Source: Culturomica sp. (GTDB taxonomy: Bacteria > Bacteroidota > Bacteroidia > Bacteroidales > Marinifilaceae). Taken from it: a stretch of 64,000 bases of DNA. Every line of letters begins with the position of its first letter. Positions within the stretch are counted from its first letter, which is position 1. The stretch is taken from assembly GCA_031262745.1 (NCBI GenBank), contig JAISHE010000065.1, forward strand, positions 1-64,000. The letters are read 5' to 3'. Below are positions 44,987 through 55,303 of this stretch, in pieces. A model generated the notes under the pieces. It did not search any database and was not told the DNA's origin. It saw only the letters and a list, made by a program, of their open reading frames with translations. The translations under genes were made by a program, and so were the position numbers.

Positions 44987-46891
44987 ATGAATGGTTCAGG
45001 TTTTCAGACTATAGATTTCATTATCCTTGCAGTATATATTGTTATGCTGATTGGCTTGGGACTCTACTTGTCGCGTAATAAAAAAGGAGAAGAAAAAAAT
45101 GCAAGCGACTACTTCCTTGCAGGTAACAAACTAACTTGGTGGGCAGTTGGTGCATCGCTTATTGCCGCCAATATATCGGCAGAACAGTTTATCGGAATGT
45201 CCGGGTCAGGCTATAAAATTGGTTTATGCGTAGCAGCCTACGAATTAATGGCGGCTGTAACCCTGATTGTCGTAGCCAAGTTCCTGCTTCCTGTCATGAT
45301 CAATCAAAAGATCTTCACAATACCACAATTCCTCAGAGAAAGATATAACAACGGCGTAGGATTGGCATTTTCCATCTTCTGGCTCTTGCTCTACATCTTT
45401 GTGAACCTTACCTCAGTAGCGTGGTTGGGAACGCTTGCCATAGAGCAGATCTTAGGGATCAGTAGTGAATATCGTATTATCATTATTATATGCCTCTTCC
45501 TCATTGCCGGCATCTACTCCATCTATGGTGGCTTGGCTTCTGTGGCTTGGACAGACGTTTTGCAAGTAATCTTCTTAGTAGGAGGTGGATTGATCACGGC
45601 TTATTTTGCATTGGAAGCTGTATCCGGAGAAGGCAGAGGTGCCTGGGACGGATTCATGATCATCTTTGACAAGCTCAAGACACTTCCCGAAGATACTCAC
45701 TTCAATTTGATTGTAGACCGTGCTCTTTCTCCCGATGCCTTTAAAGATCTTCCCGGTATTGCAGCCGTAGTGGGTGGAGTTTGGTTGACCAACATAGGTT
45801 ACTGGGGTTTCAATCAATATATCATCCAAAAGGGATTGGCGGCAAAGAGCTTAGACGAAGCAAAAAAAGGATTGTTGTTTGCCGGTTTCCTAAAAATTTT
45901 GATTCCTTTTATCGTGGTTATACCCGGTATTTGTGCATTTGTCATGTTCAACTATCCCGAAGCTATTCCGGGTTTGCAGCAAGGATACTTTGATGTGCAT
46001 GGCACTATCAATGTTTCCGATGACGCTTATCCATGGTTGATCCACAACTTTGCACCGGTCGGTATTAAGGGATTATCGTTTGCGGCACTCGCTGCGGCTA
46101 TCATCTCTTCTTTGGCATCCATGTTCAATTCCACCTCCACCATCTTTACGATGGATATTTACAAACAGTATATCAACAAGAGGGCAAGTCAAAGGAAATT
46201 AGTAAGCATTGGTCGCTTAACGGCTATTGCATCGTTGGTGATTGCTGCCATTGCCGTAAAACCGTTATTAGGGGGACTCGATCAGGCATTCCAGTACATA
46301 CAAGAGTACTCCGGCTTTATTTATCCGGGTATCATTGTCGTCTTCGGATTAGGCTTGCTCTGGAAGCGAGCATCATCGACAGCTGCTATATGGACATCCA
46401 TCCTTACCGTACCGATGGGTATCTTGTTTAAGATAGCTTTCCCCGATATGCCGTTTCAGTTCCGTATGGGTTACATTTTCATCATTCTGTTGATAATCTT
46501 CGTTGCACTTGCCTTTACGGATAAGAAGCTTGTTAAAATAGAATATCTAATGGAAGAAGATCGCAAAAAGATGTTGAAATGGGGACATATAACCCTCACC
46601 TTTGCAGCCATCTTCTTGTTAGCTGCTTCTATCCAGAAGATCATGTACGTAATGGGAAGTACTAATCCGACCATTATTTATCTGGATAATATCGGATTTG
46701 AAGCACTTTTCTTTTTCAGTGCATTGATCGGTTCGATATCCATATTATTATTCTCTAACGCTAACACAAAGGTACAAGATACTAAAGCACTTAGTATTGA
46801 CCTGAAACTGTTTAAAACAAACACAGGTTTTGCCATAGGCTCATTCTGTATTTGTGCCATTGTTGCCGCCCTTTATGTGATATTCTGGTAA
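44987..46891 (+). CDS. Sodium/solute symporter (SSS family), probable L-arabinose transporter
   Basis: A 634-residue integral inner-membrane protein with about 14 membrane helices, starting IDFIILAVYIVMLIGLGLYLS. The SSS family signature is visible in the first helices (GNKLTWWAVGASLIAANISAEQFIGMSGSGYKIG) and in helix 8 (FAALAAAIISSLASMFNSTSTIFTMDIYK), which carries the sodium-site Ser/Thr. The substrate is inferred from its place between the epimerase and araD. In Bacteroides thetaiotaomicron an SSS transporter holds the same place in the arabinose operon, followed there by araR. Confidence 0.92.
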   Translation: MNGSGFQTIDFIILAVYIVMLIGLGLYLSRNKKGEEKNASDYFLAGNKLTWWAVGASLIAANISAEQFIGMSGSGYKIGLCVAAYELMAAVTLIVVAKFLLPVMINQKIFTIPQFLRERYNNGVGLAFSIFWLLLYIFVNLTSVAWLGTLAIEQILGISSEYRIIIIICLFLIAGIYSIYGGLASVAWTDVLQVIFLVGGGLITAYFALEAVSGEGRGAWDGFMIIFDKLKTLPEDTHFNLIVDRALSPDAFKDLPGIAAVVGGVWLTNIGYWGFNQYIIQKGLAAKSLDEAKKGLLFAGFLKILIPFIVVIPGICAFVMFNYPEAIPGLQQGYFDVHGTINVSDDAYPWLIHNFAPVGIKGLSFAALAAAIISSLASMFNSTSTIFTMDIYKQYINKRASQRKLVSIGRLTAIASLVIAAIAVKPLLGGLDQAFQYIQEYSGFIYPGIIVVFGLGLLWKRASSTAAIWTSILTVPMGILFKIAFPDMPFQFRMGYIFIILLIIFVALAFTDKKLVKIEYLMEEDRKKMLKWGHITLTFAAIFLLAASIQKIMYVMGSTNPTIIYLDNIGFEALFFFSALIGSISILLFSNANTKVQDTKALSIDLKLFKTNTGFAIGSFCICAIVAALYVIFW

Positions 46892-46894
46892 CGG

Positions 46895-47059
46895 ATGAAT
46901 AAAGATTATAGCCATTACCACAAGTTCTATGTTACTGATTGTATTATCTTCGTTGAAACCGGAGATAATACAATCGGTTAATGCTAAATAATAGGAGGTG
47001 CCGCCTTGTATAAGTTTAATAGCAAGGTCTACTCCAAAGACCCGAAATTCAAATTATAA
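46895..47059 (+). pseudogene. araR: araR remnant: N- and C-terminal ends of a Nudix-type arabinose regulator with the middle deleted
   Basis: Between the transporter and araD, where Bacteroides arabinose operons carry araR (NrtR/Nudix family), only 165 bp remain. The first frame, ATG 46895 to TAA 46979-46981, reads MNKDYSHYHKFYVTDCIIFV, like the conserved start of these regulators. The second, 46988-47059, ends [17 protein letters not shown], which looks like the C-terminus and stops 1 bp before the araD ATG. About 200 codons are missing. At the junction is a 13-bp inverted repeat, 46937-46949 and 46963-46975, overlapping the N-terminal coding sequence. Assignment rests on synteny and on the short ends only. 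Confidence 0.6.
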
Positions 47060-47060
47060 T

Positions 47061-47744
47061 ATGTTGGAAGAATTAAAAGAAAAAGTGTTCCATGCCAATC
47101 TGGATTTGGTAAAGCATGGATTAGTCATCTTTACTTGGGGCAATGTTTCCGCTATTGATCGCGAAAGCGGACTGGTGGTAATCAAACCCAGCGGCGTGAG
47201 CTATGATGATATGAAAGCCGAAGATATGGTAGTGGTTGATTTGGACGGCAAGGTGGTGGAAGGACTGTTGAAACCATCTTCGGATACTCCCACCCACATC
47301 GCATTATACAAAGCGTTTCCGGAGATTGGCGGGGTAGTGCATACCCATTCTACTTACGCTACCGCTTGGGCGCAAGCCGGATGTGACATTCCGAATATCG
47401 GAACCACTCATGCGGATTATTTCCATGACGCCATCCCCTGCACGGCAGACATGACAGAAGCGGAAGTGAAAGGCGCATACGAATTGGAAACCGGCAACGT
47501 GATAGTGAAGCGTTTTGAAGGCTTGAATCCCGTGCATACACCGGGGGTATTGGTAAAGAATCACGGTCCTTTTTCTTGGGGAAAAGACGCGCACGACGCT
47601 GTACACAACGCCGTAGTCATGGAACAAGTAGCCAAAATGGCTAGTATCGCTTATGCGGTGAACCCAAATTTAACCATGAACCCGCTGCTGATAGAAAAAC
47701 ACTTCAGCCGCAAACATGGTCCGAATGCTTATTACGGACAATAA
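47061..47744 (+). CDS. araD: L-ribulose-5-phosphate 4-epimerase AraD
   Basis: Third enzyme of arabinose breakdown, making D-xylulose-5-phosphate through a retro-aldol with a bound metal. Class II aldolase-family motifs: WGNVSAIDR (about 27-35), [17 protein letters not shown], the zinc His pair in [13 protein letters not shown] (about 93-105), and the third His in [15 protein letters not shown] 47061 gives a 227-residue protein of normal length; an in-frame upstream ATG at 46998 would read through the araR remnant. Confidence 0.96.
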   Translation: MLEELKEKVFHANLDLVKHGLVIFTWGNVSAIDRESGLVVIKPSGVSYDDMKAEDMVVVDLDGKVVEGLLKPSSDTPTHIALYKAFPEIGGVVHTHSTYATAWAQAGCDIPNIGTTHADYFHDAIPCTADMTEAEVKGAYELETGNVIVKRFEGLNPVHTPGVLVKNHGPFSWGKDAHDAVHNAVVMEQVAKMASIAYAVNPNLTMNPLLIEKHFSRKHGPNAYYGQ

Positions 47745-47776
47745 TAGTAACAACTCATAATTAAAACAAAAAAGAT

Positions 47777-49303
47777 ATGAACGCATTTGATCAATATGAA
47801 GTATGGTTCGTAACAGGAGCACAGCTTCTGTACGGAGGTGACGCAGTGATTGCAGTAGACGCACACTCTAATGAAATGGTAAACGGGCTGAACGCATCCG
47901 GAAAACTTCCTGTGAAAGTGGTATATAAAGGTACCGCTAACTCTTCTAAAGAGGTGGAAACCGTTTTCAAAGCTGCCAATAACGATGAAAAATGTATTGG
48001 CGTCATTACTTGGATGCACACCTTCTCTCCTGCCAAGATGTGGATTCACGGTCTGCAACAGTTGAAGAAGCCGTTGATGCACTTGCATACACAGTTCAAC
48101 AAGGAGATTCCTTGGGATACAATGGATATGGACTTTATGAACCTGAACCAGTCTGCTCACGGCGACCGTGAATTCGGGCACATCTGTACCCGGATGCGTA
48201 TCCGTCGTAAAGTGGTGGTAGGCTATTGGAAAGAAGAAGATACTTTGCACAAGATTGCTGTTTGGATGCGTGTATGTGCCGGTTGGGCAGATTCACAAGA
48301 CATGTTGATCATCCGTTTCGGCGACCAGATGAACAATGTAGCTGTAACCGACGGCGATAAAGTGGAAGCTGAACAACGTATGGGTTATCACGTGGACTAC
48401 TGTCCGGTGAGCGAATTGATGGAATATCACAAAGAAATCAAGAGTGGAGATGTAGAAGCATTGGTTGCCACTTATTTCAAGGAATATGACCACGACGCAT
48501 CTTTGGAAGACAAATCGACAGAGGCTTACCAAAAAGTGTGGAATGCCGCCAAAGCGGAACTTGCCCTTCGTGCCATTTTGAAAGAAAAAGGAGCCAAAGG
48601 ATTTACGACCAACTTCGACGATTTAGGTGATATTGAACACGATGGTTTCGATCAGATTCCCGGTCTTGCTTCTCAACGTCTGATGGCAGAAGGTTACGGA
48701 TTTGGAGCCGAAGGCGATTGGAAGTCAGCCGCTCTTTATCGCACGGTATGGGTGATGAATCAGGGACTTCCGAAGGGTTCTTCATTCTTGGAAGATTATA
48801 CATTGAACTTCGACGGTGCAAGAAGTGCTATCTTGCAATCGCACATGTTGGAAATCTGCCCACTTATTGCAGCCGGCAAACCTCGCTTGGAAGTACATTT
48901 CCTCGGTATAGGTATCCGCAAGAGCCAAACTGCAAGACTGGTATTTACATCTAAAACGGGTACAGGCTGCACCGCCACCATCATAGACCTAGGTAATCGT
49001 TTCCGCCTGATTGTGAACGATGTGGAATGCATCGAGCCGAAACCGCTACCTAAGTTGCCGGTTGCTTCCGCTCTTTGGATTCCGATGCCTAACCTCGAAG
49101 TGGGTGCAGGTGCTTGGATTTTGGCAGGCGGAACTCATCACTCCTGCTTCTCTTACGACTTGACGGCAGAATATTGGGAAGATTATGCTGAAATTGCAGG
49201 CATCGAAATGGTACATATCAACAAGGACACTACCATCAGTTGCTTCAAGAAAGAACTGCGCATGAACGAAGTTTATTACATGCTGAACAAGGCACTGAGT
49301 TAA
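47777..49303 (+). CDS. araA: L-arabinose isomerase AraA
   Basis: Converts L-arabinose to L-ribulose (Mn2+ enzyme, cytoplasmic). The N-terminus EVWFVTGAQLLYG, WMHTFSPAKMWI, LHTQFNKEIPW, FGHICTRMRI and the metal-site region TNFDDLGDIEHDGFDQIPG are all typical. At 508 residues it is full length. It lies 32 bp after araD and 32 bp before araB, in the enzyme order araD-araA-araB used by Bacteroides. GC content and codon use in this cluster look higher than in the housekeeping genes around it. Confidence 0.97.
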   Translation: MNAFDQYEVWFVTGAQLLYGGDAVIAVDAHSNEMVNGLNASGKLPVKVVYKGTANSSKEVETVFKAANNDEKCIGVITWMHTFSPAKMWIHGLQQLKKPLMHLHTQFNKEIPWDTMDMDFMNLNQSAHGDREFGHICTRMRIRRKVVVGYWKEEDTLHKIAVWMRVCAGWADSQDMLIIRFGDQMNNVAVTDGDKVEAEQRMGYHVDYCPVSELMEYHKEIKSGDVEALVATYFKEYDHDASLEDKSTEAYQKVWNAAKAELALRAILKEKGAKGFTTNFDDLGDIEHDGFDQIPGLASQRLMAEGYGFGAEGDWKSAALYRTVWVMNQGLPKGSSFLEDYTLNFDGARSAILQSHMLEICPLIAAGKPRLEVHFLGIGIRKSQTARLVFTSKTGTGCTATIIDLGNRFRLIVNDVECIEPKPLPKLPVASALWIPMPNLEVGAGAWILAGGTHHSCFSYDLTAEYWEDYAEIAGIEMVHINKDTTISCFKKELRMNEVYYMLNKALS

Positions 49304-49335
49304 CGATGAACGGAGACCACTAAACATTATTAATC

Positions 49336-50931
49336 ATGAAATTAGATGCAAAATCAACCATAGAGACCGGCAAAGCCATTTTGGGTATAGAACTCGGCTC
49401 AACACGCATCAAGGCTGTCTTGATTGACGAGGCAAACAAGCCCATTGCTCAAGGCAGTCACACGTGGGAGAATCAGTTAGTTGACGGGCTTTGGACATAT
49501 AGCATTGAAGACATTTGGTCGGGATTGCAAGACTGCTATGCCGATCTTCGCTCTAACGTAAAGAAGCTATACGGTATAGAGATTGAGGCTTTGGCAGCAA
49601 TCGGTATCAGTGCCATGATGCATGGTTACATGCCGTTCGATGAGAAAGCGGAAATCCTCGTGCCTTTCCGTACTTGGAGAAACACCCATACGGGCAAAGC
49701 GGCAGCAGCTTTATCAGAGCTGTTTGTCTACAACATTCCCCTACGGTGGAGCATTTCTCACTTGTATCAGGCCATCTTGGACGAAGAAGCTCATGTCAAG
49801 GACATTGATTTCCTGACTACTCTTGCCGGATATGTACATTGGCAGCTCACAGGTGAAAAGGTTCTGGGCGTAGGCGACGCATCGGGTATGCTCCCCATAG
49901 ACTCTACTACGAATAACTATTCTGCTGAAATGGTGGCTAAGTTCGATAAGTTGATTGCTCCCAAAGGATATAGTTGGAAACTGGAGGATATCTTGCCTAA
50001 AGTGTTGCCGGCAGGCGAAAAGGCAGGTGTGCTTACATCGGAGGGAAGCAAGAAATTGGATGCGTCCGGTCATTTGGAAGCCGGAATACCGGTTTGTCCG
50101 CCGGAAGGAGACGCAGGTACCGGAATGGTTGCCACCAATGCCGTTAAGCAGCGCACCGGAAATGTATCGGCAGGCACTTCTTCATTCTCCATGATTGTAT
50201 TGGAGAAAGAATTGTCGAAGCCATGCGAGATGATTGACATGGTAACCACTCCCGACGGAAGTCCCGTAGCCATGGTGCATTGCAACAACTGCACTTCCGA
50301 TCTTAATGAGTGGGTCAACCTATTCAAAGAATATCAAGAACTGTTGGGCATCCCTGTAGATATGGATCAAATCTACAACAAGCTCTATAACATTGCGCTT
50401 ACCGGTGATGCGGATTGCGGAGGACTTCTCTCTTATAATTACGTATCGGGTGAACCTGTTACAGGGTTTGCAGACGGAAGATCACTCTTTGTTCGTTCTG
50501 CAAATGACAAATTCAACTTGGCAAACTTTATGCGGACTCACTTGTATGCTTCAGTCGGAGTTCTCAAGATTGGCAACGATGTCTTGTTCAATGAAGAAAA
50601 AATCAAAGTGGACAGGATTACCGCTCACGGAGGATTGTTCCGGACAAAAGGAGTAGGTCAACGAATACTTGCCGCCGCCCTCAATTCACCTATTTCTGTG
50701 ATGGAGACAGCCGGTGAGGGTGGTGCTTGGGGAATTGCCTTGCTGGGTTCTTACCTCGTGAACAACGAAAAGAAACAATCCCTTGCCGATTTTCTGGATG
50801 AAAAGGTATTTGTCGGAGACGCCGGTATGGAGGTATCACCTACACCCGAAGAGGTAGCCGGCTTTGATACATACATCGAAAGCTACAAAGCAGGATTGCC
50901 TATTGAAGAAGCGGCGGTGAAGTTTAAATAA
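49336..50931 (+). CDS. araB: Ribulokinase / FGGY-family carbohydrate kinase AraB
   Basis: Phosphorylates L-ribulose with ATP. FGGY kinase marks: [16 protein letters not shown] (phosphate 1 loop, about 16-31), [13 protein letters not shown], the catalytic Asp in [16 protein letters not shown] (about 262), [11 protein letters not shown] and the C-terminal [23 protein letters not shown] with [14 protein letters not shown]. Homologues in Bacteroidota are often labelled xylulokinase; araA next door makes L-ribulose the likely substrate. 531 residues. Confidence 0.92.
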   Translation: MKLDAKSTIETGKAILGIELGSTRIKAVLIDEANKPIAQGSHTWENQLVDGLWTYSIEDIWSGLQDCYADLRSNVKKLYGIEIEALAAIGISAMMHGYMPFDEKAEILVPFRTWRNTHTGKAAAALSELFVYNIPLRWSISHLYQAILDEEAHVKDIDFLTTLAGYVHWQLTGEKVLGVGDASGMLPIDSTTNNYSAEMVAKFDKLIAPKGYSWKLEDILPKVLPAGEKAGVLTSEGSKKLDASGHLEAGIPVCPPEGDAGTGMVATNAVKQRTGNVSAGTSSFSMIVLEKELSKPCEMIDMVTTPDGSPVAMVHCNNCTSDLNEWVNLFKEYQELLGIPVDMDQIYNKLYNIALTGDADCGGLLSYNYVSGEPVTGFADGRSLFVRSANDKFNLANFMRTHLYASVGVLKIGNDVLFNEEKIKVDRITAHGGLFRTKGVGQRILAAALNSPISVMETAGEGGAWGIALLGSYLVNNEKKQSLADFLDEKVFVGDAGMEVSPTPEEVAGFDTYIESYKAGLPIEEAAVKFK

Positions 50932-50985
50932 AAATGTTCCGATAGGGTTTAACAGGCTTGCAAAATCAATTATAAAACTATTATT

Positions 50986-53388
50986 ATGAAAATAGCTTCG
51001 TTTATAGTCGTTTTTCTTATTTCAGTCTCAGCGGGAAAAGCTCAAAACGCTCCACAGGTGTCTTACTTTCCTTTGCAAGACGTGAAATTACTTGAGAGTC
51101 CGTTTCTGCAAGCCCAACAGGCTGATTTGCATTATATACTTGCATTGAACCCTGACCGTCTACTCGCTCCTTTTCTGCGCGAAGCAGGTTTGCAACCTAA
51201 AGCCCCCAGCTACACCAATTGGGAAAACACCGGACTGGATGGACATATCGGCGGGCATTACCTATCCGCACTCGCCATGATGTATGCCGCCACCGGAGAT
51301 ACCGCCGTCTACAATCGCCTCAACTACATGCTGAATGAACTGCATCGTGCGCAACAAGCTGTCGGAACCGGATTTATCGGAGGAACTCCGGGAAGTCTTC
51401 CACTCTGGAAAGACATAAAAGCGGGAAACATCCGTCCGGGAGGTTTCGACCTCAACGGCAAATGGGTACCTCTGTACAACATTCATAAGACTTACGCCGG
51501 ATTGCGGGATGCCTACCTCTATGCCGGAAGCGACCTTGCACGTCAAATGCTGATCGCCTTTACCGACTGGATGATTGATATCACCGCCGGTTTGAGCGAC
51601 GAACAAATACAGAATATGCTTCGCAGCGAACATGGCGGATTGAACGAAACATTCGCCGACGTTGCCGGAATCACAGGCGACAAAAAGTATCTCGAACTGG
51701 CTCGTCGTTTCTCTCAAAAACTGATTCTCGACCCGCTAATCAAAGATGAAGACCGATTGACAGGAATGCACGCCAACACACAGATTCCGAAAGTGATTGG
51801 CTACAAACGAATTGCCGAGCTTTCGCAAAACGACAAAGCTTGGAATCATGCCGCCGAATGGGATCATGCTGCTCGTTTCTTCTGGAATACGGTCGTCGAC
51901 CACCGCTCCGTGTGCATCGGAGGAAACAGCGTTCGTGAGCATTTTCATCCGGCGGATAACTTTTCGTCTATGCTGACAGACGTTCAAGGACCGGAGACCT
52001 GCAACACGTATAATATGCTCCGTCTCACCAAAATGCTTTATCAGAATTCTCAAAATCCGACTAACAAGAATGAACCGGATCCCAACTACGTAGACTATTA
52101 CGAGCGTGCGCTTTACAATCATATTTTATCTTCGGAAGAACCGGACAGAGGTGGATTTGTCTATTTCACTCCCATGCGACCGGGACATTACCGTGTTTAC
52201 TCACAACCGGAAACGTCTATGTGGTGCTGTGTCGGTTCGGGACTGGAGAACCACACGAAATACGGTGAATTCATTTATGCGCATCAGAAAGATACGCTTT
52301 ATGTGAACCTCTTCATTCCTTCACAACTGACATGGAAAGAACAAGGTGTCATTCTGACACAAGAAACTCGTTTCCCGGATGACAGCAAAGTAACCTTACG
52401 AATCGATAAGGCGTCTAAGAAGAAAACGACTATCATGATACGCATTCCGGAATGGACAAATCATTCTGCGGACTATGAAGTCAGCATCAACGGGAAAAAG
52501 GGAAAAAGCGTCATAGGAAAAGGTGATCAGTATCTTCCTCTCTCTCGCAAATGGAAAAAGGGAGATGTCGTTACGTTCAACCTGCCCATGCAAATCAGGA
52601 TGGAGCAAATTCCCGATAAGGAAGATTATTACGCTTTCTTATATGGTCCCATCGTTCTTGCAGCCGCCACCGGCACCGACCATCTCAATGGATTATATGC
52701 CGATGATAGTCGTGGCGGACACATTGCCCACGGCAAACAAATCCCTTTGGAGAAAGTAGCGATGTTGATTGGAAGTCCCGCTTCCATCCGTCAATCTCTG
52801 CATAAAGAAGCGGGAGACCAAATCGCTTTCAGCTATGGCGGAGAAGTCTATCCCGCACAAAGCAAACCGTTAGAGTTCATCCCCTTCTTCCGCCTGCATA
52901 ATGCCCGCTACATCGTTTATTTCCGACAAGCAAGCAAAGAGCAGCTCAAAACCATTCAAGAAGAAATGGCAACAGCGGAACGAAAAGCAACCGAACTGGC
53001 CAATCAAACCGTCGACCTTATTTTCCCCGGCGAACAGCAACCGGAGTCCGACCATGGCATCCAATATGAACAAGCGGAAACGGGAACAATTAGAGATCGA
53101 CACTTCCGCCGCGCCAAGGGTTGGTTTGGCTATCAGCTGAAAGTGAAAGGAGAGGCAACCCGCCTCCTGCTCACCATCCGGAAAAACGATCCGAATAAAA
53201 TGACGATCTGGCTAAACAACGAAAAGTTAACTGTTTCTCCAACTATCAGCGAAGCGGACAAAGACGGGTTCATCACGCTTTCTTATCTCCTGCCTCAGAA
53301 ACTGAATGCAGGAGACTGCCCGATACGTTTTATTCCGGACGGAACAGTTTGGACGCCCGCAATCTACGAAGTACGTTTACTTAAATAG
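50986..53388 (+). CDS. Glycoside hydrolase family 127, probable beta-L-arabinofuranosidase
   Basis: An 800-residue exported enzyme with signal peptide (1-19, ending GKAQ). The GH127 alpha/alpha barrel covers about 25-460 with WENTGLDGHIGGHYLSALA, HGGLNETFADVAGITGDKKYL, the GPETCNTYNMLRLTKMLY block (Glu and zinc Cys) and SMWCCVGSGLENH with the Cys pair, one of which is the nucleophile in the HypBA1 enzyme. Beta domains follow (460-650) with a DUF4986-like block and a C-terminal beta domain. It would free L-arabinose in the periplasm for the operon's transporter. Last gene of the cluster. Confidence 0.93.
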   Translation: MKIASFIVVFLISVSAGKAQNAPQVSYFPLQDVKLLESPFLQAQQADLHYILALNPDRLLAPFLREAGLQPKAPSYTNWENTGLDGHIGGHYLSALAMMYAATGDTAVYNRLNYMLNELHRAQQAVGTGFIGGTPGSLPLWKDIKAGNIRPGGFDLNGKWVPLYNIHKTYAGLRDAYLYAGSDLARQMLIAFTDWMIDITAGLSDEQIQNMLRSEHGGLNETFADVAGITGDKKYLELARRFSQKLILDPLIKDEDRLTGMHANTQIPKVIGYKRIAELSQNDKAWNHAAEWDHAARFFWNTVVDHRSVCIGGNSVREHFHPADNFSSMLTDVQGPETCNTYNMLRLTKMLYQNSQNPTNKNEPDPNYVDYYERALYNHILSSEEPDRGGFVYFTPMRPGHYRVYSQPETSMWCCVGSGLENHTKYGEFIYAHQKDTLYVNLFIPSQLTWKEQGVILTQETRFPDDSKVTLRIDKASKKKTTIMIRIPEWTNHSADYEVSINGKKGKSVIGKGDQYLPLSRKWKKGDVVTFNLPMQIRMEQIPDKEDYYAFLYGPIVLAAATGTDHLNGLYADDSRGGHIAHGKQIPLEKVAMLIGSPASIRQSLHKEAGDQIAFSYGGEVYPAQSKPLEFIPFFRLHNARYIVYFRQASKEQLKTIQEEMATAERKATELANQTVDLIFPGEQQPESDHGIQYEQAETGTIRDRHFRRAKGWFGYQLKVKGEATRLLLTIRKNDPNKMTIWLNNEKLTVSPTISEADKDGFITLSYLLPQKLNAGDCPIRFIPDGTVWTPAIYEVRLLK

Positions 53389-53408
53389 TCGCTCCCGATA
53401 GCTCTGCT

Positions 53409-53434
53409 ACCAGCCAGCCGACAAGCTGGCTGGT
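53409..53434 (+). terminator. Hairpin after the arabinose operon
   Basis: A 10-bp perfect stem, ACCAGCCAGC with GCTGGCTGGT, and a 6-base loop; no T-run follows. The next hairpin at 53446-53460 adds to it. Confidence 0.6.
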
Positions 53435-53445
53435 TACTAAACTGT

Positions 53446-53460
53446 GCTGCTTACGGCAGC
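53446..53460. repeat. GCTGCTTACGGCAGC hairpin, right flank of the arabinose cluster
   Basis: Differs from the left-flank hairpin at 43475-43489 by one base and is also followed by CAAACTTTTC (53478-53487). A 10-base palindrome, GAACATGTTC, lies between. Confidence 0.7.
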
Positions 53461-53501
53461 TCCTCCGAACATGTTCGCAAACTTTTCCCCTCAGCCCTGT
53501 T

Positions 53502-53535
53502 TTTGTAGCATGTTATTCCTATATTTGTACCTTTG
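53502..53535 (+). promoter_or_regulatory. Promoter of the pectinesterase-like gene
   Basis: TTTG (53502-53505) and TACCTTTG (53528-53535) are 22 bp apart; a second box, TATATTTG, overlaps just upstream at 53520-53527. Confidence 0.6.
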
Positions 53536-53579
53536 AATTAAGCTATTGATAAAGCTTGTAGGACAAAATTTACTTAATT

Positions 53580-55079
53580 ATGGGACATTGTATTCATTTA
53601 TTCGTTTTTATCTTTCTGGCTTTGTCGGCGACGGCAAATAATATTAGTCTGTACCCCGCAAATAATGCAAAGGATATTAATCCTGAAGTGTTGCTGAAAA
53701 TCACTTTTAACAAAACTCCGGTAACCACTGATAAGGGTTTTATTAAAATTTTCGATTCTACCGACGGGAAGTTGGTTGATATGATTAATCTTAGTATTCC
53801 CGCAGGACCAAAGGTGCCCGATATGATACGTAAAAAGCAAGCCACATATTCGGATGTTCCTTATGAGTATGAAACCACCAACTACACAAATGCCAACACC
53901 AAAGCCGGTACTCCTTCGGGAACGGCGAAGCGCGACACTTCCCTTTATCAGTTGAATATTATAGGACGATTTACGGACGGTTTCAGGTTTCATCCGGTGA
54001 TTGTGAAAGAAAATACGGCTACGATTTATTTTCACAATAATATGCTGGAATACGGTAAGGAATACTATGTTACTGTGGATAAAGATTGTTTCGCCGGCAT
54101 AGATTTTAAAGGTATCAACGGCAAGACTACATGGAAGTTCTCAACAAAAACGCAGGCACCGAAAGCGTCCGTGAAACGGCTGACGGTGGCTTCCGACGGT
54201 AGCGGAGATTTCAACACCGTTCAAGGCTGTATGGACTTTATTCCCGATTTCAGCAAGGATAAATGGGAAGTTAACATCAAAAACGGCGACTACGAAGAGT
54301 TAGTTTATTTCCGTAATAAGTGCAACGTTACTCTTAAAGGAGAAAGTCGCGACGGTGTTGTTATTCACTATGCAAATAATGAAACATTTAATCCTCATCC
54401 TATTAACGTTAAGACAAACGAAGTGCCCGGTACATTTCCGTCACGTCGTGCCGCATTCACCGCAGACAATTGTTATGATCTTCGTTTTGAAAATCTAACG
54501 ATTATGACCACTCTCAAAGGTCAAGCCGAAGGACTGTTGATTATGGGCGGCAGAAATTATCTTAAAAATGTGCATATAATCGGTTCCGGCGATGCTTTGC
54601 AGGCTAACGGTTCCGTTTATCTTGAAAATTGCATAATTGATGGGGACGGCGACACTGTTCTCGGACGCGGTCCGGCATTTTTCAAGAATTGCACCATCTC
54701 ATCCGCAGGAGCGTTTATGTGGATAAGAAACACTGCTGCCAATCACGGCAATGTTTTTGTCGACTGCACAATGATAGGTAGAGACGAACATTCTATTTTT
54801 GCACGTTCTCCGATAAATCACGGCAAGTCTTATCCTTATGCGGAAGCGGTTTTAATTAATTGCACGCTTGACAACGTGCCTGCCGAAGGCTGGGGAGAAA
54901 TCGAGGGTGATCCCACAAATGTGCACTTTTGGGAGTACAACAGTCGAGATAAAAAGGGTGATGCCGTTGATGTATCAAAGCGTTATCCGCTTTCACGACA
55001 ACTTGATGCCGAGAAAGATGCGGAAATTATTCGCAACTATTCAAATCCCGCCTATGTTCTGGATTGGTATGTGAAGTAA
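53580..55079 (+). CDS. Pectinesterase-like (CE8 fold) exported protein with N-terminal Ig-like domain
   Basis: A 499-residue exported protein: signal peptide (1-20), an Ig-like domain of Big_5 type (about 22-190, YPANNAKDINPEVLLKITF), then a right-handed beta helix starting LTVASDGSGDFNTVQGCMD, the standard pectinesterase opening. The two acidic positions are partly kept, as GSGDALQ and GDGDTVLG where the norm is QDTL and VDFIFG, and the Arg/Trp block reads GWGEIEGDP. The active site is therefore divergent and activity on methylated pectin is uncertain. It fits next to arabinose genes, since arabinan is attached to pectin. It has its own promoter. Confidence 0.8.
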   Translation: MGHCIHLFVFIFLALSATANNISLYPANNAKDINPEVLLKITFNKTPVTTDKGFIKIFDSTDGKLVDMINLSIPAGPKVPDMIRKKQATYSDVPYEYETTNYTNANTKAGTPSGTAKRDTSLYQLNIIGRFTDGFRFHPVIVKENTATIYFHNNMLEYGKEYYVTVDKDCFAGIDFKGINGKTTWKFSTKTQAPKASVKRLTVASDGSGDFNTVQGCMDFIPDFSKDKWEVNIKNGDYEELVYFRNKCNVTLKGESRDGVVIHYANNETFNPHPINVKTNEVPGTFPSRRAAFTADNCYDLRFENLTIMTTLKGQAEGLLIMGGRNYLKNVHIIGSGDALQANGSVYLENCIIDGDGDTVLGRGPAFFKNCTISSAGAFMWIRNTAANHGNVFVDCTMIGRDEHSIFARSPINHGKSYPYAEAVLINCTLDNVPAEGWGEIEGDPTNVHFWEYNSRDKKGDAVDVSKRYPLSRQLDAEKDAEIIRNYSNPAYVLDWYVK

Positions 55080-55303
55080 TATTAAATACCGTGATTTTGG
55101 GGTAAGACTTTTAGCCCTTGCCGCTTTAAAATACCATAACCTTCGACATTCACAAAAGTTTGACAAGCACATCTTTACGCTATCCACAGGTATTGATTAT
55201 CTTTGCATATAGAAAATAAGATTGGGAGCACAGAGTGCCCGATATTCAAAATAGCCGTTATGAGCGTTACAGAACTGTATCTTTCAAAGAGCAACTTCCA
55301 GTC

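Noticed and set aside
46937-46975. 13-bp inverted repeat as an arabinose operator
   Set aside because: Its left arm is coding sequence of the araR remnant and it is not repeated near the operon promoter; a deletion junction is more likely.
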